A DNA stretch of 64,000 nt, taken from Intestinimonas aquisgranensis. GTDB lineage: Bacteria > Bacillota > Clostridia > Oscillospirales > Oscillospiraceae. The DNA lies in contig JAJEQY010000008.1 of the NCBI GenBank assembly GCA_020687605.1, positions 1 through 64,000 on the forward strand, read 5' to 3'. A program made the translations under genes and the position numbers. The notes beneath the pieces are model-generated. The model did not search any database, was not told the DNA's origin, and was given only the letters and a program-made list of their open reading frames with translations. This document shows positions 17,349 to 25,609 of this stretch, piece after piece. Positions within the stretch are counted from its first letter, which is position 1, and every line of letters starts with the position of its first letter.

Positions 17349-17722
17349 CGGGGCGCACTCCCTTCCCGGCGATAGAACTTCAGGAAATCACCGATGCGCT
17401 CTTCCACCGCGCGGAGGGACGCCTCATCGCCGTATTTGATATTGATGCACCGTTTTCCCTTTTTGCAGGCGGGCAAACTCTCAGACAAGCGGTTCAGAAA
17501 CTCTTCGTCGGAAAAATGAATGGAGAAGTGGCTTTTCGCGGCGGAAACTGCCACATATCCCTCGTACATCTTTTTCCCCAGCAGCCACATTGGCATGGAG
17601 AAAGAGATTTTGGGGATCAACTGCGGATATTCCGCACTCATAAAGTCAATGAATGCGCTGACATGCCGCCGCTGCTCTTTGTTCAGCGATGCCATATACT
17701 CGGAAACAGATGCTGCGCCCAT
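17345..17722 (-). CDS. DUF1801 family protein
   Basis: 125 residues from the ATG at 17722 (GGAGGG site 5 bases upstream). The core K-I-S-F-S-M-P-M-W and H-F-S-I-H-F are typical of the DUF1801/YdhG group, small cytosolic beta-rich proteins sometimes called iron chaperones on slim evidence. Overlaps DUF3795 by 4 bases. A degenerate copy lies at 16716. Confidence 0.85.
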   Translation of the reverse strand: MGAASVSEYMASLNKEQRRHVSAFIDFMSAEYPQLIPKISFSMPMWLLGKKMYEGYVAVSAAKSHFSIHFSDEEFLNRLSESLPACKKGKRCINIKYGDEASLRAVEERIGDFLKFYRREGSAPR

Positions 17723-17739
17723 ATCGTCCCTCCAACTGC

Positions 17740-18312
17740 CTATTGGGACTGCTGACAGTCCCACTCTTTTTTTAGGATGGCATACTGCACCGTGTTTTCA
17801 TACCTGGGCGTACCGTCGGGATTGTTTACGAAGGAGATGAACTCCAAAAACAGGCCCTCCCGGCGCATCCCAAGTTTTTCACACAGGTGCTGACTGGCAA
17901 GATTATAGTCCTCGGTATAGGCGTAAATGCGCCTTGCGCCCTTTTGGGAAAAGAGATAGTCAAAGAATGCCTGGGCCGCCTCGAAGGCGTACCCCTGGCC
18001 CTGGTAGGCCTCGTTCAGCATCCAGCAGGGGCTGAAGGTGTCCCGTGGGGCGTCCTCGCCTGCATGGGGCTCGCCCGCCTCCGGGTAGGCGTCGATCTCG
18101 CCGATCACCTTGCCGTCGTCCTTCAGAGTGATGGCGAAATAGTATTCCGTCTCGCCGAGCCGCTTTTTCATCTCCTCCCTGGCCTCGTCCAGAGAATGCA
18201 GTTTCATGCTGGCAAAGCAGTTGACCGCTGGCTCTTTCAGATATTCGTAAACATCCGCCGCGTCACCTTCTAAAAAGGGGCGCAGGATCAGCCTTTTTGT
18301 TTCAATAACCAT
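17740..18312 (-). CDS. GNAT acetyltransferase, RimJ-like
   Basis: 190 residues of Acetyltransf_3 type: T-K-R-L-I-L-R-P at the N-terminus, an acetyl-CoA loop G-Q-G-Y-A-F-E-A and the late motif N-x-A-S-Q-H-L-C-E-K-L-G-M. This class acetylates protein N-termini or small amines; substrate unknown. First gene of the small operon ending at 16995, 17 bases before DUF1801. Confidence 0.9.
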   Translation of the reverse strand: MVIETKRLILRPFLEGDAADVYEYLKEPAVNCFASMKLHSLDEAREEMKKRLGETEYYFAITLKDDGKVIGEIDAYPEAGEPHAGEDAPRDTFSPCWMLNEAYQGQGYAFEAAQAFFDYLFSQKGARRIYAYTEDYNLASQHLCEKLGMRREGLFLEFISFVNNPDGTPRYENTVQYAILKKEWDCQQSQ

Positions 18313-18382
18313 GCTCCGGCCTCCATAGAATTACGACAAGAGAGGAAAATTAATTATGAATATTATAGGGAGAAAATAAAGA

Positions 18383-18418
18383 AAAATCCCGCAAAATTAA
18401 ACAATTTTGCGGGATTTT
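18383..18418 (-). terminator. tRNA-Pro terminator
   Basis: A 16-bp perfect stem around an AAAC loop, with A-rich DNA (U-rich RNA) on the far side, starting at the tRNA CCA end. Confidence 0.9.
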
Positions 18419-18493
18419 GGTCCGAGTGAGGTGACTTGAACACCCGACATCCTGCTCCCAAAGCAGGCGCGCTACCAACTGCGCTACACCCGG
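18418..18493 (-). tRNA. tRNA-Pro (anticodon UGG)
   Basis: The cloverleaf can be folded by eye: acceptor stem CCGGGTG/CACTCGG with one G-T pair, T8, a D-arm, anticodon stem CCTGC/GCAGG around TTTGGGA giving anticodon TGG, T-arm GTTCAAGT, discriminator A and an encoded CCA. 76 bases including CCA. A consensus promoter and a terminator bracket it. Confidence 0.97.
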
Positions 18494-18503
18494 ATATAAA
18501 ATG

Positions 18504-18532
18504 ATTATAACTGTGGTCAAACATGTGGTCAA
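18504..18532 (-). promoter_or_regulatory. Consensus promoter of tRNA-Pro
   Basis: TTGACC (18527-18532), a 17-base spacer and TATAAT (18504-18509), ending 10 bases before the mature tRNA. The spacer repeats TTGACCACA, making a short direct repeat. Confidence 0.9.
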
Positions 18533-18834
18533 GGCCGTTTTTTGACCAACGACTTTGCCGAAATGGTTCCCGATTCTGGTAGTGTCCCAGCGGGTTGTGG
18601 GGTTTGGCTTTTTTCCTCATGGATGGTCCCGGTATGCTCCCAAATCAGATTCTGCCGCTATGGTAACAGGCAATTCTAAGGAAAGTATCAAGAAGAATTG
18701 GAAAATCTCCAGTCGGACTCTGAAGTTACTCCCTGCTGCCGCCCCCCCTGCGTAGTCATCACCCCGGCGGCTAAACGAGTTCTCTCCGGCGGTCCCTCTA
18801 TTTGATAAGTTCGGATTTTTGAATATAAAATCTA
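18533..18834. other. Intergenic stretch without a supported gene
   Basis: About 300 bases between tRNA-Pro and the AAA-DUF4143 gene. Apart from a TGGTCAA/TTGACCA stem overlapping the tRNA promoter I see no gene, repeat or RNA structure worth naming. Confidence 0.6.
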
Positions 18835-18863
18835 TTGAAAAGTCATACTATATGCAGTATAAT
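18835..18863 (+). promoter_or_regulatory. Consensus promoter of the AAA-DUF4143 gene
   Basis: TTGAAA (18835-18840), a 17-base spacer and TATAAT (18858-18863). An ATACT...AGTAT dyad lies in the spacer and CTATTGAAAA occurs twice (18832 and 18865), possible operator elements. Confidence 0.8.
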
Positions 18864-18897
18864 CCTATTGAAAAATCCGTTCATCAGGAGGTGCCGT

Positions 18898-20229
18898 ATG
18901 CTTTACCGAAAAATAGCCTCTCTGATCGAGGCACATCTGCAATCGGGCTCGAACAAGATCCTGCTCATTGACGGCGCACGTCAGGTGGGCAAGACCTACA
19001 TCGTCCGCTATGTGGGACAGAAGCTGTTTGAGAACTACATCGAGATCAACCTGGTGGAGGACGCGCTGGGCGCCGGGCTGTTTGCCAACGTCCGGACGGT
19101 GGAGGACTTTTACCTGCAGGTGAGTATGCTCGCCGGCGACAGGATGAAGGAAAAGGAGAACACGCTGATTTTCCTGGATGAGATCCAGGCCTATCCCCAC
19201 CTGCTCACCATGCTCAAGTTTCTGGCTCAGGACGGCCGGTTCACCTATATCGCAAGCGGCTCGCTGCTGGGCGTCACGCTGGCGCAGACCCCCTCCATTC
19301 CCATGGGCAGCATCCGAAAGGTCCAGATGTTCCCCCTGGATTTTGAGGAGTTCCTGTATGCGAATGGGCTGAATGAATTTGCCATCACCGCTATGCGCCG
19401 GAGGTTTGAGGCATTGGAGGCGCTGGACGAGGCGACGCACAACAAGGTAATGGATCTGTTCCGCAAGTATCTGCTGGTCGGCGGGCTGCCCGATGCGGTC
19501 AATACCTATCTGGCGGAGAAGAACATACAGACTGTGCGGGAGATCCAGCGGGAGATCCATGACTACTATGCCGCCGACGCCTCAAAATACGGCGAAGAGC
19601 GGAAGCTGATGATCCGGCGCATCTACGACCTCATCCCCTCCAATATGGAGAACAAGAAAAAGCGCGTGGTGGCCAAGAGCATCGAGGATAAGAAGGGAAA
19701 GACCTTCCGCGATTACAGCGACGAGTTTGAGTATCTGATCAGCGCCGGGATCGCCCTGCCCGTTCAGGCCATCTCCAATCCGGTTTTCCCGCTGATCGAG
19801 TCCGCAGGGAAAAACCTGCTCAAGCTCTATCTCAACGATGTGGGACTCCTGACGTGCCTTCTTTACGGGAACAATATCCGCGCCGTCCTGGATGATGAAA
19901 AGAGCATCAATCCGGGATCCGTCTATGAGACTGTCGTCGCCAGCGAACTGGCCGCCCATGGCTATAAGCTGTACTACTATGACAACCGCAGCAAGGGCGA
20001 GGTCGATTACCTGATCGACGATTACAGCAGCCTTTCCGCCGTCCCCCTTGAGGTCAAGTCCGGCAAGGACTATACCGTACACAGCGCGCTCAACACCTTT
20101 GTCCAAAATGAGGACTACCATATCAAGAAGGCATTCGTACTGTCCAATGAGCGCAAGGTATCCAGCAAGGGGAAGATCACCTATCTCCCGATCTACTATG
20201 TCATGTTCTTCTCCGCAGCCTCCGGCTGA
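18898..20229 (+). CDS. AAA ATPase with C-terminal DUF4143 domain
   Basis: 443 residues from ATG 18898 (AGGAGGTG site), preferred over an in-frame upstream start that would overlap the promoter. Walker A-like G-A-R-Q-V-G-K-T (about residues 24-31), Walker B L-I-F-L-D-E-I-Q, a sensor segment (A-S-G-S-L-L-G-V), and a C-terminal PD-(D/E)xK-like core E-V-D-Y-L-I...L-E-V-K-S-G-K. This family (AAA_14 plus DUF4143) is widespread and often duplicated; nuclease or toxin-handling roles are suspected, not shown. A stand-alone gene with its own promoter and terminator. Confidence 0.9.
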   Translation: MLYRKIASLIEAHLQSGSNKILLIDGARQVGKTYIVRYVGQKLFENYIEINLVEDALGAGLFANVRTVEDFYLQVSMLAGDRMKEKENTLIFLDEIQAYPHLLTMLKFLAQDGRFTYIASGSLLGVTLAQTPSIPMGSIRKVQMFPLDFEEFLYANGLNEFAITAMRRRFEALEALDEATHNKVMDLFRKYLLVGGLPDAVNTYLAEKNIQTVREIQREIHDYYAADASKYGEERKLMIRRIYDLIPSNMENKKKRVVAKSIEDKKGKTFRDYSDEFEYLISAGIALPVQAISNPVFPLIESAGKNLLKLYLNDVGLLTCLLYGNNIRAVLDDEKSINPGSVYETVVASELAAHGYKLYYYDNRSKGEVDYLIDDYSSLSAVPLEVKSGKDYTVHSALNTFVQNEDYHIKKAFVLSNERKVSSKGKITYLPIYYVMFFSAASG

Positions 20230-20298
20230 GGTATTTTCTCTGATTCTGCCGCCAAGCCGCCAAACTCTTCCCATCGCAGTCCTGCAAAACAAAAAAAT

Positions 20299-20340
20299 GC
20301 GGGGGAGCTGCGCCATCCGGCACAGCTCCCCCGCTCTTTT
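20299..20340. terminator. Bidirectional terminator
   Basis: A 12-bp perfect stem GCGGGGGAGCTG with A-rich DNA on the left and CTCTTTTC on the right, between the convergent ATPase and ABC permease genes. Confidence 0.88.
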
Positions 20341-20361
20341 CTTCGGTGATACGCTCCTATA

Positions 20362-21933
20362 TTACGTCCGCAGCCGGAAGGTCAAGGGCGCGAACTTGTA
20401 GACCAGGATGCTGGCCACGATGGAGTATGCCACGCAGAAGGCGATGCACATCGCGCCGAACATAAGGATGGGCATACGGACGTTGATCATGGCGTAGCAC
20501 ACCACATAGGTGAGGACCATCACGATGCGGTAGGTCCCGCTCTTCATCTCCGTGCCGGCCGTGTAGGGCTGCAGCAGGTAGTAGACGGTCAGGTAGTGGA
20601 TGGAGAAGAAGGCGCTCATGGCGAGGATCGTGACCACCAGCACCACATAATTGAGGGGGTTGTCCGTCCCGCCGGAGACATAGAGGATCAGCGCCAGGCC
20701 GCACCCGATTACCAGCGCCGGCACGGCATTGACCTTGATGATCTCCCGCAGCCGGATGCGAAACAGCCTGAGCACAAACCCCGGACGCTTGTAGAAGGAG
20801 TAGGTCAGAAGGCTGTGGTCGCAGTTCATGAACAGGGCCTGGGTAAAGCCGGTGCCCCGGTTGATGAGATACATGATGAAGGCAAAGTACGGCAGCCACG
20901 TCATGACCATCTCGTTGATGTCCGCCTTGGTGCCGGGCTGGATCACCATGAGAAGCACTGCGCCGCAGCAGAGAAACAGGCAGACATAGGCGATGCGCAG
21001 GGCGGATTTCCACAAAATCTTCCGGTGCCGCTTGACGAACAGGTCGTTGAGGAACTCGAAGCCCTTCTTTTGGCTGGTGATGGAGGTGTCGGCGGATATG
21101 TTCTTCTCATTGGCCGTCTTGACCGCCGCTCTGGCCTTGTCCATCTGGCCCGGGATCTGGGCCAGCAGCTCCTGGTTCATCTCCCGGTAGTAGCGGAAGC
21201 TCACCACCCGCCTAAGGCTCAGGAGCCCCAGCGGGATCCAGACCAGGAACAGCGCCGCCGAGGCCCAGAGGGGCAGGACGAAGCCCACGGCGGGCGGCAC
21301 ATAGGCCAGGGCCAGCAGGAGCGCCGTCAGCAGCCAGGCTATCTTCTGGAGGTTATTCTCATTGCGGACATAGCCGTGCTTCTCATAGTCCCGCAGGGAG
21401 TCGGCGGCCACCGCCACCTTCGCGCCGGCGATGCAGACAGGGATCAGCAGGCACAGCCACAGCGGCACGCCCCGGTCCAGGCCAAAGAGGATGGTGAAAG
21501 GCAGGAACCCCACCACGACCTTCCCCAGCGCGTACCCGTAGTTAGACAGGGTGTAGGACCGGGCATTCATCCGCAGAAGGATCATGGCGTAGTACTTGTC
21601 CCGGGTGGGGTTGAAGAGGCTGGTGTTCATATACGAGCCGATCAGCGTCAGGAACAGCAGGATGTGCAGGAACCCGAGGCCCGCCGGCGTCCGCTCGTAG
21701 AGGAGCCCCACGCCGCAGACCATGGTGAGAAAGTAGAGGAACTTCCCCAGGAAGATGGACACGATCTCCCACAGCACCGAGAGGACGTTGGCGAAGATCT
21801 TCAGCCCCCGCACTTGATAAAGCCGGTCGGGCAGCACCCGTTTCAAAAGAGGGATCTGCTTGAGGGAGTGCAGGATGCCGTTGACCCGGTATGTATTTTT
21901 CAGGGCGAATGAGATGCGCAGTGTTTTAAGCAT
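20362..21933 (-). CDS. ABC-2-type multi-pass exporter permease
   Basis: 523 residues with roughly ten or more hydrophobic segments and no soluble domain; a charged cytosolic loop lies near residues 250-300. It overlaps the ATPase gene by 8 bases, giving a two-component exporter. The permease resembles large uncharacterised membrane proteins paired with BcrA/CcmA-type ATPases in Clostridia; the substrate (antibiotic, lipid or peptide) cannot be told. Intact. Confidence 0.82.
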   Translation of the reverse strand: MLKTLRISFALKNTYRVNGILHSLKQIPLLKRVLPDRLYQVRGLKIFANVLSVLWEIVSIFLGKFLYFLTMVCGVGLLYERTPAGLGFLHILLFLTLIGSYMNTSLFNPTRDKYYAMILLRMNARSYTLSNYGYALGKVVVGFLPFTILFGLDRGVPLWLCLLIPVCIAGAKVAVAADSLRDYEKHGYVRNENNLQKIAWLLTALLLALAYVPPAVGFVLPLWASAALFLVWIPLGLLSLRRVVSFRYYREMNQELLAQIPGQMDKARAAVKTANEKNISADTSITSQKKGFEFLNDLFVKRHRKILWKSALRIAYVCLFLCCGAVLLMVIQPGTKADINEMVMTWLPYFAFIMYLINRGTGFTQALFMNCDHSLLTYSFYKRPGFVLRLFRIRLREIIKVNAVPALVIGCGLALILYVSGGTDNPLNYVVLVVTILAMSAFFSIHYLTVYYLLQPYTAGTEMKSGTYRIVMVLTYVVCYAMINVRMPILMFGAMCIAFCVAYSIVASILVYKFAPLTFRLRT

Positions 21934-22633
21934 GGCTCTCCTCTTTCAGCGCCGCGATGATCTTCTCCTTGAAGGCGTGGTCGTCCAGGTTGGACTTCTC
22001 CACCACCTCCAGCTCCCCGTGGCTGAGCAGCACGATCTCGTCGCACAGATCCAGGGCCAGGTCCAGGATGTGGGTGGAGAAAATGGTGATCCGCCCGTCC
22101 TTCAGGGACCGGAGCAGGTTCTTCATCTCCTCGGCCACCACCACGTCCAGGCTGGTCAGCGGCTCGTCCAGGAGCAGGATGTTGGGCTGGGCGATGATGT
22201 TGACCAGCATCTGCATCTTGTTCTTCATGCCGTGGGAGTAGTCCTTCAGGAGCTTGTCCCGGTCCTCCGGGGCGATGCTCATTTCCGCAAAGTATTCATC
22301 CAGGGGTTTGGGATCCCGGATGGAGTCAGAATTGATGTCCACAAAGAACTTGAGGAACTCCCGGCCGGTGAGGAACTCCGGCACCGTGGGCGTGGAGAGG
22401 ACATACCCGATGTCCTCCGCCGCCACCTCCCGGCGCACGCCGTTTTCCTCCAGGCAGAAGCTGCCGCTGTCGGCCTTGATGTCCCGGTTCAGGCAGTTGA
22501 AGAGCGTCGTCTTACCGGCTCCGTTTCGGCCTAATAGGCCGTAGATCCTCCCCTCCTCAAAGGTAAAGTCGATGTCTCGCAGCACCTCCTTCTGCTCAAA
22601 GCGCTTGGACAGGTGCTCAATGATAAATTTCAT
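21926..22633 (-). CDS. ABC exporter ATPase, CcmA/BcrA type
   Basis: 235 residues from ATG 22633 (AAGGAG site), preferred over a longer frame. Walker A G-R-N-G-A-G-K-T-T, Walker B I-L-L-L-D-E-P and the H-loop S-T-H are clear. The ABC signature is unusual: D-Y-S-H-G-M-K-N-K in place of L-S-G-G-Q, as seen in several exporter ATPases. It powers the permease at 20362, and a 56-residue gene lies just upstream on the same strand. Confidence 0.92.
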   Translation of the reverse strand: MKFIIEHLSKRFEQKEVLRDIDFTFEEGRIYGLLGRNGAGKTTLFNCLNRDIKADSGSFCLEENGVRREVAAEDIGYVLSTPTVPEFLTGREFLKFFVDINSDSIRDPKPLDEYFAEMSIAPEDRDKLLKDYSHGMKNKMQMLVNIIAQPNILLLDEPLTSLDVVVAEEMKNLLRSLKDGRITIFSTHILDLALDLCDEIVLLSHGELEVVEKSNLDDHAFKEKIIAALKEESHA

Positions 22634-22674
22634 GGGTTGCTCCTTATTTTGTTGCATCGTTTCCAAACGGCCTC

Positions 22675-22845
22675 TCACTGGATGCGAAAGCCGTTGGAGG
22701 TCTTCTGGAACACATACGCCAGCATGGCGTCGTGGTCGGGGAACGCCACCGGCTCAAACCCCTCCTCCGGATGGAAGGACACCACTTGGTCCGTCCAGTT
22801 GATCCAGAGCAGCTGGGGCGCCTGGGCGCCCGCGTCGTCATCCAT
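22675..22845 (-). CDS. Small 56-residue acidic protein
   Basis: ATG at 22845 with GGAGAGG 8 bases upstream; stop TGA at 22675, 42 bases before the ABC ATPase start. The protein begins M-D-D-D-A-G, has W-I-N-W-T-D-Q-V-V-S-F and ends S-N-G-F-R-I-Q. No signal or membrane helix. I do not recognise a family. The good ribosome site, sensible composition and operon position make it a real gene. Confidence 0.65.
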   Translation of the reverse strand: MDDDAGAQAPQLLWINWTDQVVSFHPEEGFEPVAFPDHDAMLAYVFQKTSNGFRIQ

Positions 22846-22899
22846 ACTCGTCCCTCTCCTTATCCTCTCTCGGTCCCAATTCCGCTTTCCGATTTTACT

Positions 22900-23841
22900 C
22901 TACATGGGCACACTGCTGACCAGGCCCTCGATCTCCTGCCGCAGTCCGGCCCGCTCCCGCTCTGCCTGGTCCGTCATCTGCCCCAGGCGGTCCAGGACGG
23001 CGCAGATCTGCGCCCGGGTGTCCTCCACCTGGGCCTGGGCCTGATTGATCCGGTCCAGCACCGCCCAGTCGGCGAAGATACCGTCGAACACATAGTCGGC
23101 AAAGCGGAGGAAGCCGTCGATATTGACATGGAAATCGGCGCTGATGGTCACGTCGGCCAGTTCCGTCCGGAAGGCGCGCAGCTGCGACTGCAGGTACTCC
23201 ACCGCCGCCTGTGCCTCATCCAGCTTGCTGTGCTTGGCCAGGTCGGCGATGAGCCCACCGCCGATCAGGTCCCAGGTGCCCCAGCCCTCCGCGCTGCTCA
23301 GGCTCTCCAGGATCCCATCGGCCGTCGCCAGGGCGCTCTGCCCGGCGGCGGACGCCTCCCCCAGCTCACGCTCCTGGCTCTCTAAGTAGGCCTCGCGCTC
23401 CTCCATGCGGAGGATCTGTTCCGCGGTCGCGCCGCCGGCGGCCTTGACCGCCTGGGTCTTCTCCCGGAGCAGCGCGGCGTACCGCTCCTCGCAGCCGTCC
23501 AACTCCTCCAGCTCCGCATGGCACCGGGCCAGATCCTCCTCCGAGCCGGCCAGCTCCCGGGCCGCCGCGTCATACCGCACCCGGGCGGCGTAGGCCTCCT
23601 GCCGCTCCTGCGTCAGCTTTTCGTCCATCTTCCCTACCACGTTGTAGAAGAAGGCGGCCAGGCTCCGGCCCTCCAGCCGGTCCACATCCGCCTGCTCCTC
23701 CCGCATGGCCTCTTTCAGCTCCTCCGCCCTGGCGGCGTAGGTATCCCGCTGGCGCCGCAGCTCCGCGGCCGAGGCCTCCAGTTTCCGCTTGCGGGCGCAC
23801 TGGGCGAGCAGCTCCTTCAGCTGCTGGTCATAGCCGTTCAT
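22900..23841 (-). CDS. Coiled-coil protein of unknown function
   Basis: 313 residues, mostly long alpha-helices rich in Glu, Ala, Arg and Leu (about 1-170 and 265-310) around a small Gly-rich segment (W-D-L-I-G-G-G-L-I-A-D-L) and a short globular stretch (D-F-H-V-N-I-D-G-F-L-R-F-A-D). No signal peptide or membrane span. It precedes the small gene and ABC exporter on the same strand and may be transcribed with them. Conserved hypothetical style; function not assigned. Confidence 0.8.
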   Translation of the reverse strand: MNGYDQQLKELLAQCARKRKLEASAAELRRQRDTYAARAEELKEAMREEQADVDRLEGRSLAAFFYNVVGKMDEKLTQERQEAYAARVRYDAAARELAGSEEDLARCHAELEELDGCEERYAALLREKTQAVKAAGGATAEQILRMEEREAYLESQERELGEASAAGQSALATADGILESLSSAEGWGTWDLIGGGLIADLAKHSKLDEAQAAVEYLQSQLRAFRTELADVTISADFHVNIDGFLRFADYVFDGIFADWAVLDRINQAQAQVEDTRAQICAVLDRLGQMTDQAERERAGLRQEIEGLVSSVPM

Positions 23842-23889
23842 CTCTTTTCGCTCCTTTCCCTTCCCAAGGCATCAATTCTCTCTGCAAAA

Positions 23890-23917
23890 GAGGGCTTCAC
23901 CCAGCAGTGAAGCCCTC
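23890..23917 (-). terminator. Terminator after the 36-residue gene
   Basis: An 11-bp perfect stem GAGGGCTTCAC with a CCAGCA loop, followed on the minus strand by TTTTGC, 35 bases beyond the stop at 23952. Confidence 0.75.
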
Positions 23918-23951
23918 AGCCGACGCCAGATCGGGATGGGAGCCCAACCCT

Positions 23952-24062
23952 TCAGGCGGATCTCTTTAAGGTCACCTGGACGCCCAGTGTCTGGGCGTAA
24001 GCGGGATTTTTTCGGAGGTACTCCATCAGGCGGATCGCCAGGAGTCTCGTTTTGGGATCCAT
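23952..24062 (-). CDS. Small 36-residue conserved-type protein
   Basis: ATG at 24062 with GAGGTG 6 bases upstream. The peptide starts M-D-P-K-T-R-L-L-A-I-R-L-M-E and continues with K-N-P-x-Y-A-Q-T-L-G-V. I know very similar short helical proteins across Clostridia, function unknown. It has its own terminator at 23890. Too short for a confident family call, but codon pattern and ribosome site support it. Confidence 0.65.
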   Translation of the reverse strand: MDPKTRLLAIRLMEYLRKNPAYAQTLGVQVTLKRSA

Positions 24063-24205
24063 CGCCGTCACCTCGCTGCGCAAACTTCACAGGAGCGTAT
24101 GCTCTCTCTGCTTACCCGTATTCTACCATCCCGCACCAGCGGCTTCCAGCATCGGTTTGGCAAATTAGGCCCCTCTATTTCCACTGCCGCGGCAAAATAC
24201 CCGGT

Positions 24206-24730
24206 TCAATCCCGCTCCGCACGCCGGCGCTCATATTCCTCATACCGTTCAGCGTCAATGGCGCCGGTGGCCAGCATCCGCTCCGACCACAGCTGCAGCG
24301 TCTCTACCGCGATGGAGATGCGCTCCAGCTCCTCCCGGATGCGGATGAAGTCCTCCAGCTCGTCGTCGCTGATGACGCCGTCGGCGGTGATCTCGATCAG
24401 CCGGTCCTTGCGCCGGTTCATGGAGTTGAGGGATGCCAGCATTTCCAGGACGATCTGGGAGAGGTCCTTGATCTTCACCTCCGGTACATACTCCTGCCCG
24501 ATGGGGCACTGATTGGCGCAGTAGTAGTTGCAAAGGCCCGGCTGCTTGTACTTCTCCGCCATGGTCAGCACCTCGTCCGGGTGGGGCAGGGACCGCTCGT
24601 TCTCGATCTTCTCGATGCGCTCGGGCGGAATGGACTCCAGCAGCTCGCCGGCGGCCTCCCGGGTCAGGTGCATGGCCTCCCGGGTGGTCTGATAGATGTT
24701 CTTATTCTCTCTCGTGGATGCTCTCCCCAT
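24206..24730 (-). CDS. HTH (XRE-like) protein with Cys motif and helical C-terminus
   Basis: 174 residues from ATG 24730. An XRE-like HTH (about residues 15-60: T-R-E-A-A-G-E-L-L-E-S-I-P-P-E-R-I-E-K-I-E) is followed by a short Cys cluster, C-N-Y-Y-C-A-N-Q-C-P-I-G, that could hold a metal or redox centre, then a helical tail. This layout is common in gut Clostridia but uncharacterised. Monocistronic; the 190 bases upstream to the sigma gene at 25049 show no further gene. Confidence 0.75.
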   Translation of the reverse strand: MGRASTRENKNIYQTTREAMHLTREAAGELLESIPPERIEKIENERSLPHPDEVLTMAEKYKQPGLCNYYCANQCPIGQEYVPEVKIKDLSQIVLEMLASLNSMNRRKDRLIEITADGVISDDELEDFIRIREELERISIAVETLQLWSERMLATGAIDAERYEEYERRRAERD

Positions 24731-25048
24731 GGCCGAAACCTCACAAACACAAAATCTAAGTGCCATTATAGGTGGTTCCGGCCGGAAAAGCAATTCCCAT
24801 TTCTCACCGTCCCTTTTCAAGATAAGTAGTGATGGCCCAAACTCCGTCGGTTTCACCAAACAGCAAGCATTCCCTTTGGGCAGGCAGGACTATCATTCAG
24901 AACTGGATGGTAGTCCTATTGCTATATACTGCAGTGATAACAATATGGTATTATTGGATAGAAAAAAGTTTGAAAAAATGTGTGAGATTTGAGTTCAAAA
25001 GTTGTGTATATAGGTGAAAAGGTAAATAAGGAAGCGAGGTGAAAACCG

Positions 25049-25609
25049 ATGGATGATGCACAGATAGTCCAATTATACTGGGATAGAAACGAGCAGGCCA
25101 TCCATGCCACATCTGACAAGTACGGGAACTACTGTACCTCGATTGCTATGAACATACTGGGCAATCAGGAAGATGCCGAGGAATGCGTCAACGATACCTA
25201 CTTAAACGCATGGAACGCCATGCCGCCCCACAGGCCAAGCATTCTGCCCACATTCCTTGGAAAAATTACAAGAAACCTGTCGTTTAACAGGTATAAATAC
25301 AATACCGCCGATAAACGGGGCAGTGGAGAATTGCCGGTGGTTCTGGCGGAACTTTCTGACTTGGTATCTGGCCAGGATGATGTGGACCAGGCTTTTGACC
25401 AAAAGGAACTCACGAAAGCCATTGATACATTTTTGGATCGTCTATCACCAAAGAAAAGAAGCATCTTTGTCAGCCGATACTGGTACACCGACAGCATTTC
25501 AGAAATTGCCGTCCGGCACAATATGAGTGATGGAGCTGTATCCATGACCCTGAACCGCATCCGCCTGAAGCTGCACAACTACCTTTTGGAAAGGGGCTTT
25601 GAACTATGA
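25049..25609 (+). CDS. ECF-like RNA polymerase sigma factor
   Basis: 186 residues. Region 2 (G-N-Q-E-D-A-E-E-C-V-N-D-T-Y-L-N-A-W, about 38-55) and region 4 HTH (S-I-S-E-I-A-V-R-H-N-M-S-D-G-A-V-S-M-T-L, about 148-170) are clear. Start follows GAGGTG. Its stop overlaps the next gene by 4 bases (ATGA), the usual arrangement of an ECF sigma with its membrane anti-sigma. AT-richer than its left neighbours. Confidence 0.9.
   Translation: MDDAQIVQLYWDRNEQAIHATSDKYGNYCTSIAMNILGNQEDAEECVNDTYLNAWNAMPPHRPSILPTFLGKITRNLSFNRYKYNTADKRGSGELPVVLAELSDLVSGQDDVDQAFDQKELTKAIDTFLDRLSPKKRSIFVSRYWYTDSISEIAVRHNMSDGAVSMTLNRIRLKLHNYLLERGFEL

Noticed and set aside
18350..18620. Two minus-strand frames covering tRNA-Pro
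   Set aside because: They read through a perfect tRNA cloverleaf, its promoter and its terminator.
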